Notes: generated by a model from the sequence alone, not told the origin. A stretch of DNA of 64,000 nucleotides from Bradyrhizobium sp. SZCCT0231 (GCF_018130245.1 NZ_JAFCKP010000002.1:248001-312000), one strand, 5' to 3'. Counted from the stretch's first letter, positions 1 through 9,394 are shown. Numbers and translations: made by a program.

Positions 1-1503
1 GCGCAAACGGTTGCCCTCGGTGCGGCGCAGGCGCTCGCGACGCAGCTCAACGTCACCACCAAGGGCATCCAGTCGCTGCGCTCCAATGTCGAGCAGGATC
101 TCGGCAACTCGGCGCAAGCCGCCAACGCGGCGATGAAGCAGATCGCCGAGATCAACACCAAGCTCCAGGGCCTGTCGGCCAACGATCCCTCGGCCGCCAC
201 GCTGATGGACCAGCGTGACCAGGCCATCAACACGCTGTCGAAATATGTCGACGTCCGCGTCACCACAGACGGCTCGAACCAGGCCAACATCTACACCACG
301 ACCGGCATTCAGCTGGTCGGCGCCGGGCTCGCCTCGGAATTCTCCTTTGCCTCCGCCGGCGCGCTGTCGGCGACCTCGCTCTACAACATCGATCCGGCCA
401 AGTCCGGCGTCGGCGCGTTCAACATCAAGCTGCCGAACGGCTCGCAGGTCGACGTCGTCGCCAACAACGTGGTGTCCTCCGGCCAGATCGCGGCCGACCT
501 GAAGCTGCGCGACCAGACGCTGGTGCAGGCGCAGAACCAGATCGACGAGCTCGCCGCCACGATGGCCAGCGCGCTGTCCGACAAGACCACGGCCGGCAGC
601 ACGGTCACCGGCCCGCCGGCCGGGTTCGATCTCGACCTCGCCGGAGCGGCGCCGGGCAACACCGTCAACATCACCTACACGGACACGGCGACCAACACGC
701 AGCGCCAGATCACGCTGGTCAATGTGACCGACCCGGCCGCGCTGCCGCTCCAGAACGCGACGAACGCCAACCCGATGCGGATCGGCGTCAACTTCTCCGG
801 CGGCATGGGAGCGATCGCCTCCGCGCTCAACACCGCGTTGTCAGGCACGCATCTGTCGTTCTCCGCCGCCCCGCCGCCGGCGTCCGCCACGACACTGCGG
901 CTGACCGACGACAACACCGGTCTTGCCAAGGTCAATTCGGCCTCGACCACCAAGACGATCTCGTCGCTGACCTCGGGCAATCCGCAGTTGCCGCTGTTCA
1001 CCGACGGCGGGCAGGCGCTCTACACCGGCGCAATCACGGCATCGGGCTCGCAGATGACCGGCCTCGCCGGGCGCATCGCCGTGAACACCCAGCTGGTTTC
1101 CGATCCGACCCGGCTGTCGGTCTACAATACCTCGCCGGTGACGCCCGCGGGCGACACGACGCGTTCGGACTATCTCTATTCGCAGCTCACCAAAACGGTG
1201 TTCTCCTATTCGCCGCAGAGCGGCCTCGGCTCGGCGAGCCAGCCCTTCACCGGCAGCGTCTCGAACTACCTCCAGCAGTTCCTGAGCGTCCAGGCCAACG
1301 CCGCGACCCAGGCGACGCAGCTGCAGCAGGGCCAGAGCGTCGTGGTCTCGACGCTCCAGGCCAAGTTCGACTCGACCTCCAAAGTCAATCTGGACTCGGA
1401 GATGTCGAACCTGATCCAGCTTCAGAATGCCTACGCCGCCAACGCCCATGTCATGTCGGTGGTGCAGAGCATGATGAATACGTTGATCCAGGCTCAAAGG
1501 TAA
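1..1503 (+). CDS. flgK: Flagellar hook-associated protein 1 FlgK (3' part)
   Basis: The gene is cut by the window edge; reading frame 1 is open from base 1, so 500 codons including the stop are visible. FlgK forms the first junction ring between hook and filament outside the cell. The visible part starts in the helical D1 region and ends in the typical C-terminal D0 helix (LDSEMSNLIQLQNAYAANA, then a QSMMNTLI segment). Between them lies a beta-rich, Ala/Thr/Asn-rich stretch that fits the D2/D3 outer domains. flgL follows after 21 bp, so the two are probably co-transcribed. The true start lies outside the window. Confidence 0.93.
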   Translation, partial: AQTVALGAAQALATQLNVTTKGIQSLRSNVEQDLGNSAQAANAAMKQIAEINTKLQGLSANDPSAATLMDQRDQAINTLSKYVDVRVTTDGSNQANIYTTTGIQLVGAGLASEFSFASAGALSATSLYNIDPAKSGVGAFNIKLPNGSQVDVVANNVVSSGQIAADLKLRDQTLVQAQNQIDELAATMASALSDKTTAGSTVTGPPAGFDLDLAGAAPGNTVNITYTDTATNTQRQITLVNVTDPAALPLQNATNANPMRIGVNFSGGMGAIASALNTALSGTHLSFSAAPPPASATTLRLTDDNTGLAKVNSASTTKTISSLTSGNPQLPLFTDGGQALYTGAITASGSQMTGLAGRIAVNTQLVSDPTRLSVYNTSPVTPAGDTTRSDYLYSQLTKTVFSYSPQSGLGSASQPFTGSVSNYLQQFLSVQANAATQATQLQQGQSVVVSTLQAKFDSTSKVNLDSEMSNLIQLQNAYAANAHVMSVVQSMMNTLIQAQR

Positions 1504-1524
1504 CAAGTAACAGGGCTCTGAAAG

Positions 1525-3408
1525 ATGTCGATCAGCAGCATCAACTACTCTTCGTCGATTCTCGGCGCACAGATCCGCAACATCAATCAGCAGCTCACCG
1601 ACCTGTCGACGCAGCTTTCGACCGGCAAGCTGTCGCAGAACTATTCCGGCATGGGCACCAACGAGGGCTTTGCGATCGCCGGGCGCGCGCAGCTCTCCAA
1701 CATCGCCGCCTATACCGACACGATCACCAACGTCAACGTCAGCATCAACCTCGCCAACACCGCGCTGCAGTCGCTGACGAAGATCCGCAGCACGGTGCAG
1801 ACGGGCTCGGCCTCTACCGCGCAGGACCTCAACGTCAACGGCCAGACCGTCGCGCAGAACACCGCCGCCGCCCAGTTCGGCTCGATGGTCGGCGTCCTCA
1901 ACACGCAGACCGGCAGCCGCTATCTGTTCTCCGGAACGGCCGTCAGCACCCAGTCGGTCGCGGATGCCGGCGACATCATCAATGGCACCACCACGCAGGC
2001 CGGCTTCAAGACCGTCATGGCGGAGCGCCAGGCCGCCGACCTGGGGGCCAACGGCATGGGGCGGCTGGTGCAGACGCAGCCGACGCCGAGCTCGGTGCAG
2101 GTGTCCGAGGACGTCGCGGGCTCGCCGTTCGGGCTCAAGATCAAGTCGGCGTCCTCGACGCTGACGGGCGCAACCGTCACCGGCCCGAGCGGCTCGCCGG
2201 TGTCGTTCTCGGTCGATCTCAACGGCGTCAACCCGAACAACGGCGACAAGCTCAGCATTCAGTTCACCCTGCCGGACGGCACGACCGAGCAGATCGACCT
2301 GACCGCGTCCTCGGCCACGCCGACGCCGCTCGGCAGCTTCGCGATCGATGCAAGCACCCCCGTCAATCCGAACAACACCGCCGCGAACCTCAACACCGCG
2401 CTGAACACCGCGATTCAGAAGCTCGCCAACACCTCGCTGGTGGCGGCATCGGCGATCGTCGCCGGCGATAACTTCTTCAACACCGCGAGCTCGGCGATCG
2501 GCACGCCCGTCAACAACCAGGCGGTGCCGCCGGTCCCTGTCACCGGCGCGACGGCGCTATCAGGCGCGAGCCCCTCGGACTCGATCTCGCCGGGCTTCGT
2601 CGCGGGCGACACCATCACCGTCAACGGCACCACGCTGACCTTCGTCAGCTCGGGTGCGACCGGCAACCAGCTCAACGTCACCGACAGCATCCAGGCCCTG
2701 CTCAGCAAGATCGACCAGATCACCGGGACGTCGAAGCCCTCGACGGTCCATGGCGGCTCGATCACGATCAACACCGACGATGCGGCGAGCCTCAACATCA
2801 CGACTTCGAACACCGGCGCGCTGAGTGCGCTCGGTTTCAGCTCGACGCCCGTCACCGCCACGCAGCCGCCGCTGCGTGTCGGCTCCTCGCCGGCGAGCTC
2901 GGCGACGACGCTGGTGAACGGCTCGGCCACCACCGTGAAATGGTACCTTGGCAATGACGGGCCCGGCTCGCCGCGCTCGACCGCGATGGCGCGGGTCGAC
3001 GATGCCGTCACGGTGCAGTATGGCGCCCAGGCGAATGAGGATGCGATCCGCCGGCAATTGCAGGCGATCGCGGTGTTCGGGACCTTCTCGACCTCGCCCA
3101 CCGGCCAATATTCGGGCGGGCAGGTCTCGGCGCTGAGCCTGCGCACGACCCAGGCGCTGACCCAGCAGCCCGGCCAGCAGCGCATCGAGGACATCCAGAC
3201 CGACATCGCGATGGCCCAGAACACGATGAAGGACGCCTCCACGCGCCAGACCCAGGCCAAGGCGCAGCTCCAGACCATCATCGACCAGGCGGAATCGGCT
3301 TCGCCCGACCAGGTCGCGAGCGAGATCCTGGCGCTCCAGAACGCGCTGCAGGCGTCCTACCAGGTGACCTCGAACCTGGCGCAGCTCTCGCTCGTCAAGT
3401 TCTTGTAA
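1525..3408 (+). CDS. flgL: Flagellar hook-associated protein FlgL (hook-filament junction), enlarged
   Basis: The 627-residue protein is about twice the length of enterobacterial FlgL. The N-terminal flagellin-like helix (residues 1-140, with QLSTGKLSQNY and many Asn/Gln heptads) and the C-terminal helix (about 545-627, ending in QLSLVKFL) mark it as the second junction protein. The extra length lies in the middle, about residues 190-480. This includes a segment with GDTITVNG, a helix-like IQALLSKID stretch and SALGF that resembles the repeat units inside the downstream flagellins. It starts at ATG 21 bp after flgK. A CtrA-type box lies only 8 bp past its stop and belongs to the next operon. 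Confidence 0.92.
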   Translation: MSISSINYSSSILGAQIRNINQQLTDLSTQLSTGKLSQNYSGMGTNEGFAIAGRAQLSNIAAYTDTITNVNVSINLANTALQSLTKIRSTVQTGSASTAQDLNVNGQTVAQNTAAAQFGSMVGVLNTQTGSRYLFSGTAVSTQSVADAGDIINGTTTQAGFKTVMAERQAADLGANGMGRLVQTQPTPSSVQVSEDVAGSPFGLKIKSASSTLTGATVTGPSGSPVSFSVDLNGVNPNNGDKLSIQFTLPDGTTEQIDLTASSATPTPLGSFAIDASTPVNPNNTAANLNTALNTAIQKLANTSLVAASAIVAGDNFFNTASSAIGTPVNNQAVPPVPVTGATALSGASPSDSISPGFVAGDTITVNGTTLTFVSSGATGNQLNVTDSIQALLSKIDQITGTSKPSTVHGGSITINTDDAASLNITTSNTGALSALGFSSTPVTATQPPLRVGSSPASSATTLVNGSATTVKWYLGNDGPGSPRSTAMARVDDAVTVQYGAQANEDAIRRQLQAIAVFGTFSTSPTGQYSGGQVSALSLRTTQALTQQPGQQRIEDIQTDIAMAQNTMKDASTRQTQAKAQLQTIIDQAESASPDQVASEILALQNALQASYQVTSNLAQLSLVKFL

Positions 3409-3415
3409 GGATGCG

Positions 3416-3434
3416 TTAAGACGCCGTTAACCAT
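3416..3434 (+). promoter_or_regulatory. CtrA box upstream of the four-gene biosynthetic operon
   Basis: TTAA (3416-3419), seven bases, then TTAACCAT (3427-3434) matches the full CtrA consensus TTAA-N7-TTAA exactly. The second half also matches the CCAT-extended half-site. It lies between the flgL stop and the glycosyltransferase start at 3482. CtrA is the alphaproteobacterial cell-cycle and motility master regulator. Binding here is inferred from the sequence only. Confidence 0.72.
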
Positions 3435-3481
3435 GCCTGTTTACCTCTTGGTGAGGATTGCAAGCGGGGGCGGAGCGGTCG

Positions 3482-4261
3482 ATGTCTGACAGGATGCAGC
3501 TGGTGGTGGCGACGCCTTGCTTCGGCGGGCAGGTGTCGAGCATCTATGCGAGCTCGATCTTTGCGCTCCAGCGCGCCGTGCACGGCATGTCCAATCTCGA
3601 GCTCAAGGTGCACTTGCGCGACGGCGATGCGCTGATCACGCGGGCGCGGGCCAACCTGGTCGCGATGTTCCTGGACGATCCCAAGGCGACACATTTCCTG
3701 TTCATCGATGCCGATATCGGGTTCAAGCCGGAGCAGGTGTTCCGGCTCATCGAATGCGGCGCGGACGTCGTCGCCGGCTGCTATCCGATCAAGCGGGTCA
3801 ACTGGGACAAGGCCGCGCGTGCGATCCAGTCAGGTCGGGCGGACTTGCCGGCCGCCTCGCTCGACTATGTGCTCGAGATCGAGGATCCCGACCGCATCGT
3901 GGTGGTCAACGGCTTTACCCGCGTACGCTATGCCGGCACCGGCTTCCTGATGATCCGGCGCCACGTGCTGGAGGCGATGTGCCGCCACCCGGACTATGCG
4001 AGCCTGCAGTTCTTCCGCGAGCATTCGCACGATACGCTGGCGGCGAGCCCGAACCGGTTCGCGCTGTTCGAATGCATGATCGATCCGGCAACCGGCACGT
4101 ATCTGTCCGAGGACTTCGCCTTCTGCAAGCGCTGGACCGATATCGGCGGTGAGATCTGGGCCGACATTCAGAGCTCGCTCGATCACGTCGGGCCGTCGGT
4201 GTTTCGCGGCGACATCGCCTCGCAATTCGCGCCTGCGGCGGCGGCCGATGCCGCGGCGTGA
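3482..4261 (+). CDS. GT-A-like glycosyltransferase family protein
   Basis: Of 259 residues, the N-terminal half carries LFIDADIGF, whose DAD is the metal and nucleotide-sugar binding DxD motif of GT-A glycosyltransferases. A later SEDFAFCKRW fits the acidic catalytic segment of the fold. No signal peptide or membrane span is seen, so it is probably cytoplasmic. ATG at 3482 is chosen because CGGAG lies just upstream; a TTG eight codons earlier is possible. It is the first gene behind a CtrA box and opens a run of four closely packed genes between flgL and flbT. Flagellin or other surface glycosylation is a reasonable guess; the donor and acceptor cannot be read from the sequence. Confidence 0.75.
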   Translation: MSDRMQLVVATPCFGGQVSSIYASSIFALQRAVHGMSNLELKVHLRDGDALITRARANLVAMFLDDPKATHFLFIDADIGFKPEQVFRLIECGADVVAGCYPIKRVNWDKAARAIQSGRADLPAASLDYVLEIEDPDRIVVVNGFTRVRYAGTGFLMIRRHVLEAMCRHPDYASLQFFREHSHDTLAASPNRFALFECMIDPATGTYLSEDFAFCKRWTDIGGEIWADIQSSLDHVGPSVFRGDIASQFAPAAAADAAA

Positions 4262-4271
4262 GCGGTCCGGG

Positions 4272-5900
4272 ATGAGCGCCGGCACATCCCGTCTGTCAGA
4301 GATGGAACGCGCGTCCGACGGCGGTTCGCGCTATCGCCTGCGCGATCTCTTCACGCCCCTCGACACGCTGCTCGTCTCCGGCGGAGATCCGCGGCTCGCG
4401 CTCGATCCCAAGGACCGCGTCAACGCCTATGGCTGCGCGGCTTCTCCGGAGCCGGAGATCTGGAATTTCGCCTCCTCGACCGCATCGACGATCTCGCAAG
4501 CGGCCTATGACCGCGCCGCGCTGGCGCGCGAAGAGCTGATGCACAAGTGCCTGTTAGACGAGGTCGAGATCGCCTTCGATGCGCGCTGCGAGGACATGCG
4601 CGACGAGTTGCGCGGCCATCTCCAGCTCTCGCCGCGCATCGACGTGGTGTTCTCGCCGTCCGGCACGGACTCGCAGCTCCACGCCCTGTTTCTGGCGCGC
4701 GCGGTGCTCGGCGCGCCGCCGGTGACGATCGTGGTCGGCGCCGACCAGACCGGCAGCGGGACGGCCCATACTGCGCGTGGACATCATTTCAGCGCCATGA
4801 CGGCGGGCGGCGTTGCGGTTCGCAAGGACGGCGCGGTCGCCGGGCTCGCCGGCGCAAGTCTTGCGCTGCCACTGTGCGAAGCCGCGCCCGGGATCGCCAT
4901 GCGCGCGGACGCCGATGAAGCGGTGCTGCATGCGGTCGAGGCCACGATCGCGCAAGGCGCGCCCGTGCTGCTCCAGATCATGGCTTCCTCGAAGCTCGGA
5001 TGGCGTGCACCGAGCGCGGCCTGCCTCGACGAGATCGCGCGGCGCTGGCCACGCAAGGTCCAGATCGTCGTCGACGCCTGCCAGGCCAGGCTCGGCCGCC
5101 GCCGGCTGCGCTCCTATCTCGACCGCGGCTATATGGTGCTGATCTCCGGCTCGAAATTCTTCGGCGGGCCTGCCTTCAGCGGCGCGGTGCTGGTGCCGAA
5201 GGGCCTCTCGCGGTCGCTCGATCGGGTGCAGGGAATCGCGCCTGGCATCTTCGACTACGCCGGCCGTTGCGATTGGCCGGTAGCCTGGACGGCGCTGCGC
5301 TCGCGGTTCGAACGCCGTCCGAATTTCGGTCAATGGCTGCGCTGGGAGGCGGCGCTGGCCGAGATCGGCAGCTACTACGCCGTGCCTGCGGCCTTCCGCG
5401 CCGGGGTGCTCGCCGAGCTTGCCGCCGGCATCGACAGCATGATCGCGTTGTCGCCGTCGTTGCGCGCTGTTCCAGCCGCGCCCCACATGACCGGCGTGGA
5501 CGACGAGGAATTCGCGCAAGCCACGATCTTTCCGTTCGCGCTGCTGCGCGACGGCAAGCCGGTCTCGATCGCCGAGACCGGCGCCGTTCATCGCGCGCTG
5601 GCACGTGACATGAGCGAGGCGATCAGCGGCAGCGCGGCGGACCGGCAGGTCGCCGCACAGCGCTGCCTGATCGGCCAGCCGGTCCGGCTGGAGCGGCAGG
5701 GCGAGACGCCGCAGGCCGTGCTGCGCCTCTGCGTCGGCGCGCGGCTCGTGACGGAGGCCTGGTCGCCGGACGCCGAGCAGGCGCGACGCAATGTGCAGCA
5801 CGTTCTCGACCGCATCGCCGATGTCCTGGTGAAGATCGAGCTGCTGCTCGACCGCGGCGCAGCCGCGGCCGTGCCGGTCAAGTCCGCGTCCGAGGTGTGA
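4272..5900 (+). CDS. Fold-type I PLP-dependent enzyme, aminotransferase class V-like
   Basis: The protein has 542 residues from ATG 4272, 10 bp after the glycosyltransferase stop. It shows a PLP-phosphate binding segment (SPSGTDSQ, about residues 128-135), the ring-nitrogen aspartate in VVDACQ (Asp268) and the likely Schiff-base lysine in ISGSKFFGG (Lys295). This order is that of fold-type I enzymes such as aminotransferases, cysteine desulfurases and related lyases. At over 540 residues it is longer than ordinary class V aminotransferases (about 400); the C-terminal third is unassigned. The substrate is unknown. The next gene starts one base after its stop, implying translational coupling with the ATP-grasp gene. 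Confidence 0.75.
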   Translation: MSAGTSRLSEMERASDGGSRYRLRDLFTPLDTLLVSGGDPRLALDPKDRVNAYGCAASPEPEIWNFASSTASTISQAAYDRAALAREELMHKCLLDEVEIAFDARCEDMRDELRGHLQLSPRIDVVFSPSGTDSQLHALFLARAVLGAPPVTIVVGADQTGSGTAHTARGHHFSAMTAGGVAVRKDGAVAGLAGASLALPLCEAAPGIAMRADADEAVLHAVEATIAQGAPVLLQIMASSKLGWRAPSAACLDEIARRWPRKVQIVVDACQARLGRRRLRSYLDRGYMVLISGSKFFGGPAFSGAVLVPKGLSRSLDRVQGIAPGIFDYAGRCDWPVAWTALRSRFERRPNFGQWLRWEAALAEIGSYYAVPAAFRAGVLAELAAGIDSMIALSPSLRAVPAAPHMTGVDDEEFAQATIFPFALLRDGKPVSIAETGAVHRALARDMSEAISGSAADRQVAAQRCLIGQPVRLERQGETPQAVLRLCVGARLVTEAWSPDAEQARRNVQHVLDRIADVLVKIELLLDRGAAAAVPVKSASEV

Positions 5901-5901
5901 G

Positions 5902-7155
5902 ATGCAGCATCCAGTTTCCGCGCCGATCGGCTTGACCGCGGCGAACTATGCCGACCGCATCGGCTTTGCGCAGCTGACGCGCCGGGCCTTCGAAGGCGTC
6001 GATCTGCATCCGCTGCGCGACCAGCTCGTGGCGCGGATCGCAGCGGGGACGGCGCTCGCGGGCGAAGGGCTGGATCTGTCGTTGATCACCCAGCTTCTGG
6101 GCGACAAGGATCAGGGGCTTGCGATCCAGTCCGAGGTGCTGGCCTTCCATCAATTGTTCCGCACGCCCAGCGCGGCCCCGAAACCGGGCTTGCGCGTGCT
6201 CGCGCTTGCAGCCGACATCGACATGGGCGGCAACACGCCGATCGATTTCCTGCTCGAAGGCTCCGACGTCGAGCTGCTGACCCTCTATGTGGTCAAGGGC
6301 GTCGGTCTGCCGGAAACCTTGCCCGAGCACGACGTTGCCGTCGTGGTCGCGTCCGATTCCGAGGAATGTCGTGAGGCGCTCGCACTGATCGAGAAGGCCG
6401 CGCCGCACTGGCCGCGGCCGCTGCTCAACTGCCCCGATCGCATCGGCAATCTCGATCGCGACAAGCTGTATCGGCTGCTGGCTGGCGTGCCGGGTCTGGA
6501 CATTCCCGCGACCATCCACGCGACGCGCGCGCAATTGTCCGATCTCGCCCAGGGCCAGATCGCCTGCGAGGACATCGCCGGCGAACTGCACTTTCCGATC
6601 ATCGCGCGGCCGCGCGGCTCGCATGCCGGCGTCGGGCTCGCCAAGCTCGACGATGCGGCGGCGCTCGCGGCCTATCTCGCTGAACGGAAAGAGCAGGACT
6701 TCTTCGTCGCGCGCTTCGTCGACTATGTCAGCCCTGACGGACTCTACCGCAAATATCGTCTCGCCATGGTCGACGGCAAGCCTTTCGCCTGCCACATGGC
6801 GATCGCCGATCGCTGGGACATCTGGTATCTCAACGCCTACATGGCATTCAGCGAGGAGAAGCGGGCCGAGGAAGCCGTCTTCATGCGCGACTTCGATCAC
6901 GCCTTCGCCGCGCGCCATGGAAGCGCGCTCGACGAGATGAGCCGGCGCGTCGGGCTCGATTATTTCATCGTCGATTGCGCCGAGAACGAGCAGCGCGAGC
7001 TGCTGGTGTTCGAGGCCGACAACACCGCCGTCGTGCACAACATGGATTTGCCAGCCGTGTTTCCTTACAAGCCGCCGCAGATGCGCAAGATCTTTGCCGC
7101 GTTCACGGCGATGCTGGCGCGGCATGCAAAGACGGACGAGGAGAGCGCAGCATGA
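5902..7155 (+). CDS. ATP-grasp ligase-like protein
   Basis: The protein has 417 residues. After an N-terminal domain with GGNTPIDFLLEGSDVEL (about 109-125) come ATP-grasp hallmarks. These are a lysine/arginine-bearing strand and glycine loop FPIIARPRGSHAGVG (about 231-245), a core with DYFIVDC (about 353-359) and the metal-binding LVFEADNTAVVHN (Glu371, Asn374). Such enzymes activate a carboxylate as acyl-phosphate and join it to an amine or thiol. It sits between two PLP enzymes, so its partner may be an amine or amino acid made by its neighbours; this is inference. Its stop overlaps the next start by 4 bp (ATGA). Confidence 0.75.
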   Translation: MQHPVSAPIGLTAANYADRIGFAQLTRRAFEGVDLHPLRDQLVARIAAGTALAGEGLDLSLITQLLGDKDQGLAIQSEVLAFHQLFRTPSAAPKPGLRVLALAADIDMGGNTPIDFLLEGSDVELLTLYVVKGVGLPETLPEHDVAVVVASDSEECREALALIEKAAPHWPRPLLNCPDRIGNLDRDKLYRLLAGVPGLDIPATIHATRAQLSDLAQGQIACEDIAGELHFPIIARPRGSHAGVGLAKLDDAAALAAYLAERKEQDFFVARFVDYVSPDGLYRKYRLAMVDGKPFACHMAIADRWDIWYLNAYMAFSEEKRAEEAVFMRDFDHAFAARHGSALDEMSRRVGLDYFIVDCAENEQRELLVFEADNTAVVHNMDLPAVFPYKPPQMRKIFAAFTAMLARHAKTDEESAA

Positions 7156-8651
7156 ACGAGATCATCCGCAGCACGCAAAGCTCCGTCACGAGCACCTCGC
7201 TCGATCCGCAGGACTGGAGCGAATTTCGCGCGCTGGCCCATCGCATGCTGGACGAGACGATCGACGGCATCGCCAACGTTCGGGCGCGGCCCGTCTGGCG
7301 GCCGATCCCCGATGACGTCCGTGCGGCATTCAGGGCCGACGTGCCGCGCGAGGAAAGCGACCTCGCCGAGGTCTATCGCGAGTTCTCCGAACATGTCGCG
7401 CCCTATGCGACCGGCAACGTCCATCCCGGCTTCATGGGCTGGGTGCATGGCGGCGGCACCGCGGTCGGCATGCTCGCGGAAATGCTCGCGGCAGGCCTCA
7501 ACGCCAATCTCGGCGGGCGCGACCACATGCCGATCGAGGTCGAGCGCCAGATCATCGACTGGATGCGCCGCCTGTTCCTCTTTCCCGAGAGCGCGAGCGG
7601 CATCTTCGTCACGGGCACGTCCATGGCCAACCTGATGGCGGTGCTGGTGGCGCGTACGAGCGCCCTCGGCACGCTGGCGCGGCAGCACGGCATCGGCAAC
7701 GACGGCGCGCTGCTCACGGCCTACACGTCGCAGGCTGTGCATGGCTGCGTCTCCAGGGCGATGGACGTTGCCGGGTTCGGTACCGATGCGTTGCGCAAGA
7801 TCGACGTCGATGCCGATCATCGCATCGACGTTGCCGCGCTGCGCGCGCAGATCGCGGTCGATCGCGAGGTCGGCTTCAAGCCTTTCCTGGTGGTCGCATC
7901 CGCCGGCACGGTCGATATCGGCGCGATCGACGACCTCAGGGCCATTGCGGAGCTGTGCCGCGAGGAAGGAATCTGGTTTCACGTCGACGGCGCTTTCGGT
8001 GCGCTCGCGATCCTGTCGCCCGAGCTTGCGCCGCTGCTCGGTGGCATCGAGCTCGCGGATTCAATTGCACTCGACTTCCACAAATGGGGACAGGTGCCTT
8101 ACGACGCAGGCTTCCTATTGGTGCGCGACGGCGAGCAGCATCGGCAGGCCTTTGCGCAGCCGGCGGCCTATCTGCGCCGCGAGGCGAGGGGGCTTGCCGC
8201 GGGCGCGGTCTGGCCCTGCGATCTCGGCCCCGATCTGTCGCGCGGCTTTCGAGCGCTGAAGACGTGGTTCACGCTGAAGACGTTCGGCACCGATCGACTT
8301 GGTGCGGTGATCGCGCGAAGCTGCGCACTCGCAAGATATCTCGAGGCGCGCGTGCTGGCCGAACCTCGGCTGGAATTGCTGGCGCCGGTCAATCTCAATA
8401 TCGTCTGCTTCCGCTACCGTGCCGATGATGCGGTCAATCGCGAGATCGTCGCCGACGTCCAGGAGTACGGCGTCGCAGCGCCGTCGAGCACGACGCTGGA
8501 CGGCAGGTTTGCGATCCGCGCCGCGATCGTCAATCACCGCACCGACGAGACCGACATCGATGTGCTGGTCGCGGCCGTGCTGGAGTTCGGCGGACGGCGG
8601 AGCGGTGGCGGGCTGGTCGAGGTCGAGGCGCCGCCGCTTGCGGCGCAGTAG
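7152..8651 (+). CDS. PLP-dependent group II amino-acid decarboxylase family protein
   Basis: The protein has 499 residues from ATG 7152, overlapping the ATP-grasp stop. It has the full layout of the aromatic amino-acid/glutamate decarboxylase family: HPGFMGWVHGGGT near 91-103, the cofactor-stacking His197 in TSQAVHGC, HVDGAFG with Asp279, and the Schiff-base Lys311 in DFHKWGQ. The expected reaction is decarboxylation of an L-amino acid to an amine; the substrate (aromatic, glutamate or other) cannot be assigned. It is the last gene of the operon and is followed 17 bp on by a strong hairpin shared with convergent flbT. Confidence 0.83.
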   Translation: MNEIIRSTQSSVTSTSLDPQDWSEFRALAHRMLDETIDGIANVRARPVWRPIPDDVRAAFRADVPREESDLAEVYREFSEHVAPYATGNVHPGFMGWVHGGGTAVGMLAEMLAAGLNANLGGRDHMPIEVERQIIDWMRRLFLFPESASGIFVTGTSMANLMAVLVARTSALGTLARQHGIGNDGALLTAYTSQAVHGCVSRAMDVAGFGTDALRKIDVDADHRIDVAALRAQIAVDREVGFKPFLVVASAGTVDIGAIDDLRAIAELCREEGIWFHVDGAFGALAILSPELAPLLGGIELADSIALDFHKWGQVPYDAGFLLVRDGEQHRQAFAQPAAYLRREARGLAAGAVWPCDLGPDLSRGFRALKTWFTLKTFGTDRLGAVIARSCALARYLEARVLAEPRLELLAPVNLNIVCFRYRADDAVNREIVADVQEYGVAAPSSTTLDGRFAIRAAIVNHRTDETDIDVLVAAVLEFGGRRSGGGLVEVEAPPLAAQ

Positions 8652-8668
8652 CGTTGATGCATGCCTGA

Positions 8669-8709
8669 AACGACAACGGCCCCGGAGGCGATCCGGGGCC
8701 GTTGTCGTT
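8669..8709. terminator. Bidirectional intrinsic terminator
   Basis: A perfect 17-bp stem (8669-8685 with 8693-8709) encloses a 7-base loop. The outermost pairs are A-T, giving a short T tract in either direction. It lies between convergent genes, the decarboxylase (+) and flbT (-), and can end both transcripts. Confidence 0.82.
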
Positions 8710-8738
8710 CGCGCAGCTTGGGTACGCGAAGCGTGTGG

Positions 8739-9179
8739 TCAGGCGGCGGAGCTCACGTCGGCCTTGTCTGCTTCCGCCTTGGGATGCGTGGCCGCGTACT
8801 GATCCCGCAGCTTCTCTTCATAGGCAATCAGCTTGCGAGCGTCCTTCAGCGCCCGGTAGAGGTCGCCGTTCAGGATGTTGTTGTTGATGGCTTCGATGAT
8901 CGGCCAGGAGCTCGGCACCGCGGTGACGATGTCGCGCACCAGGTTGAAGTAGGTGCCGTGCTGGGTCTGCGGATCCGGCGAGATGTACATGAGCTGGACC
9001 GCCAGATAGACGAGCTTGGCGGGCGTATCGGCGGTCTCCGGCGTGAGGATGTCACGCTCACGCAGGATCGGCACGTTGTCGCCGTCGATCAGGAGGCGGG
9101 CGCGCTGGTCCGTGTTGGTAATCACGCAGTTGCCGACGATGATGCGTTCGTGCGGTCTGAGCTCGACCTTGAGGGCCAT
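8739..9179 (-). CDS. flbT: Flagellin mRNA regulator FlbT
   Basis: The 146-residue protein has the FlbT family start (LKVELRPHERIIVGNCVI) and the following conserved region with LLIDGDNVPIL and YFNLVRDIV. In Caulobacter FlbT binds flagellin mRNA leaders and controls their stability and translation. A GGAGA ribosome site precedes the ATG. It is encoded divergently from the flagellin array, 320 bp from fliC1, matching its expected target. flaF, its usual functional partner, lies at the far end of the array. Confidence 0.93.
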   Translation of the reverse strand: MALKVELRPHERIIVGNCVITNTDQRARLLIDGDNVPILRERDILTPETADTPAKLVYLAVQLMYISPDPQTQHGTYFNLVRDIVTAVPSSWPIIEAINNNILNGDLYRALKDARKLIAYEEKLRDQYAATHPKAEADKADVSSAA

Positions 9180-9394
9180 GCCTGTTCTCCATCAACGCTT
9201 TCGTAACCGAGCGTTCGTTGCGGCTCATCTAGGCCTGATTCTCGCTTGGAAGTAGTTAACGAGTTGTAAAGCGCTGGCGTTCACGCGAAAAAATCCAACA
9301 TTGTCAAGGTGATATGTGCGCGATGGCGCGGCGGTGTGCGCAGCTCCCACACCCGAATCATGCGCGACCCAGCAAAACCACGGGTTTCATTTCA

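Noticed and set aside
5878-7125. 415-codon minus-strand frame opposite the ATP-grasp gene
   Set aside because: The plus frame shows ATP-grasp motifs and is coupled to both neighbours; the minus frame is an artefact of codon bias.
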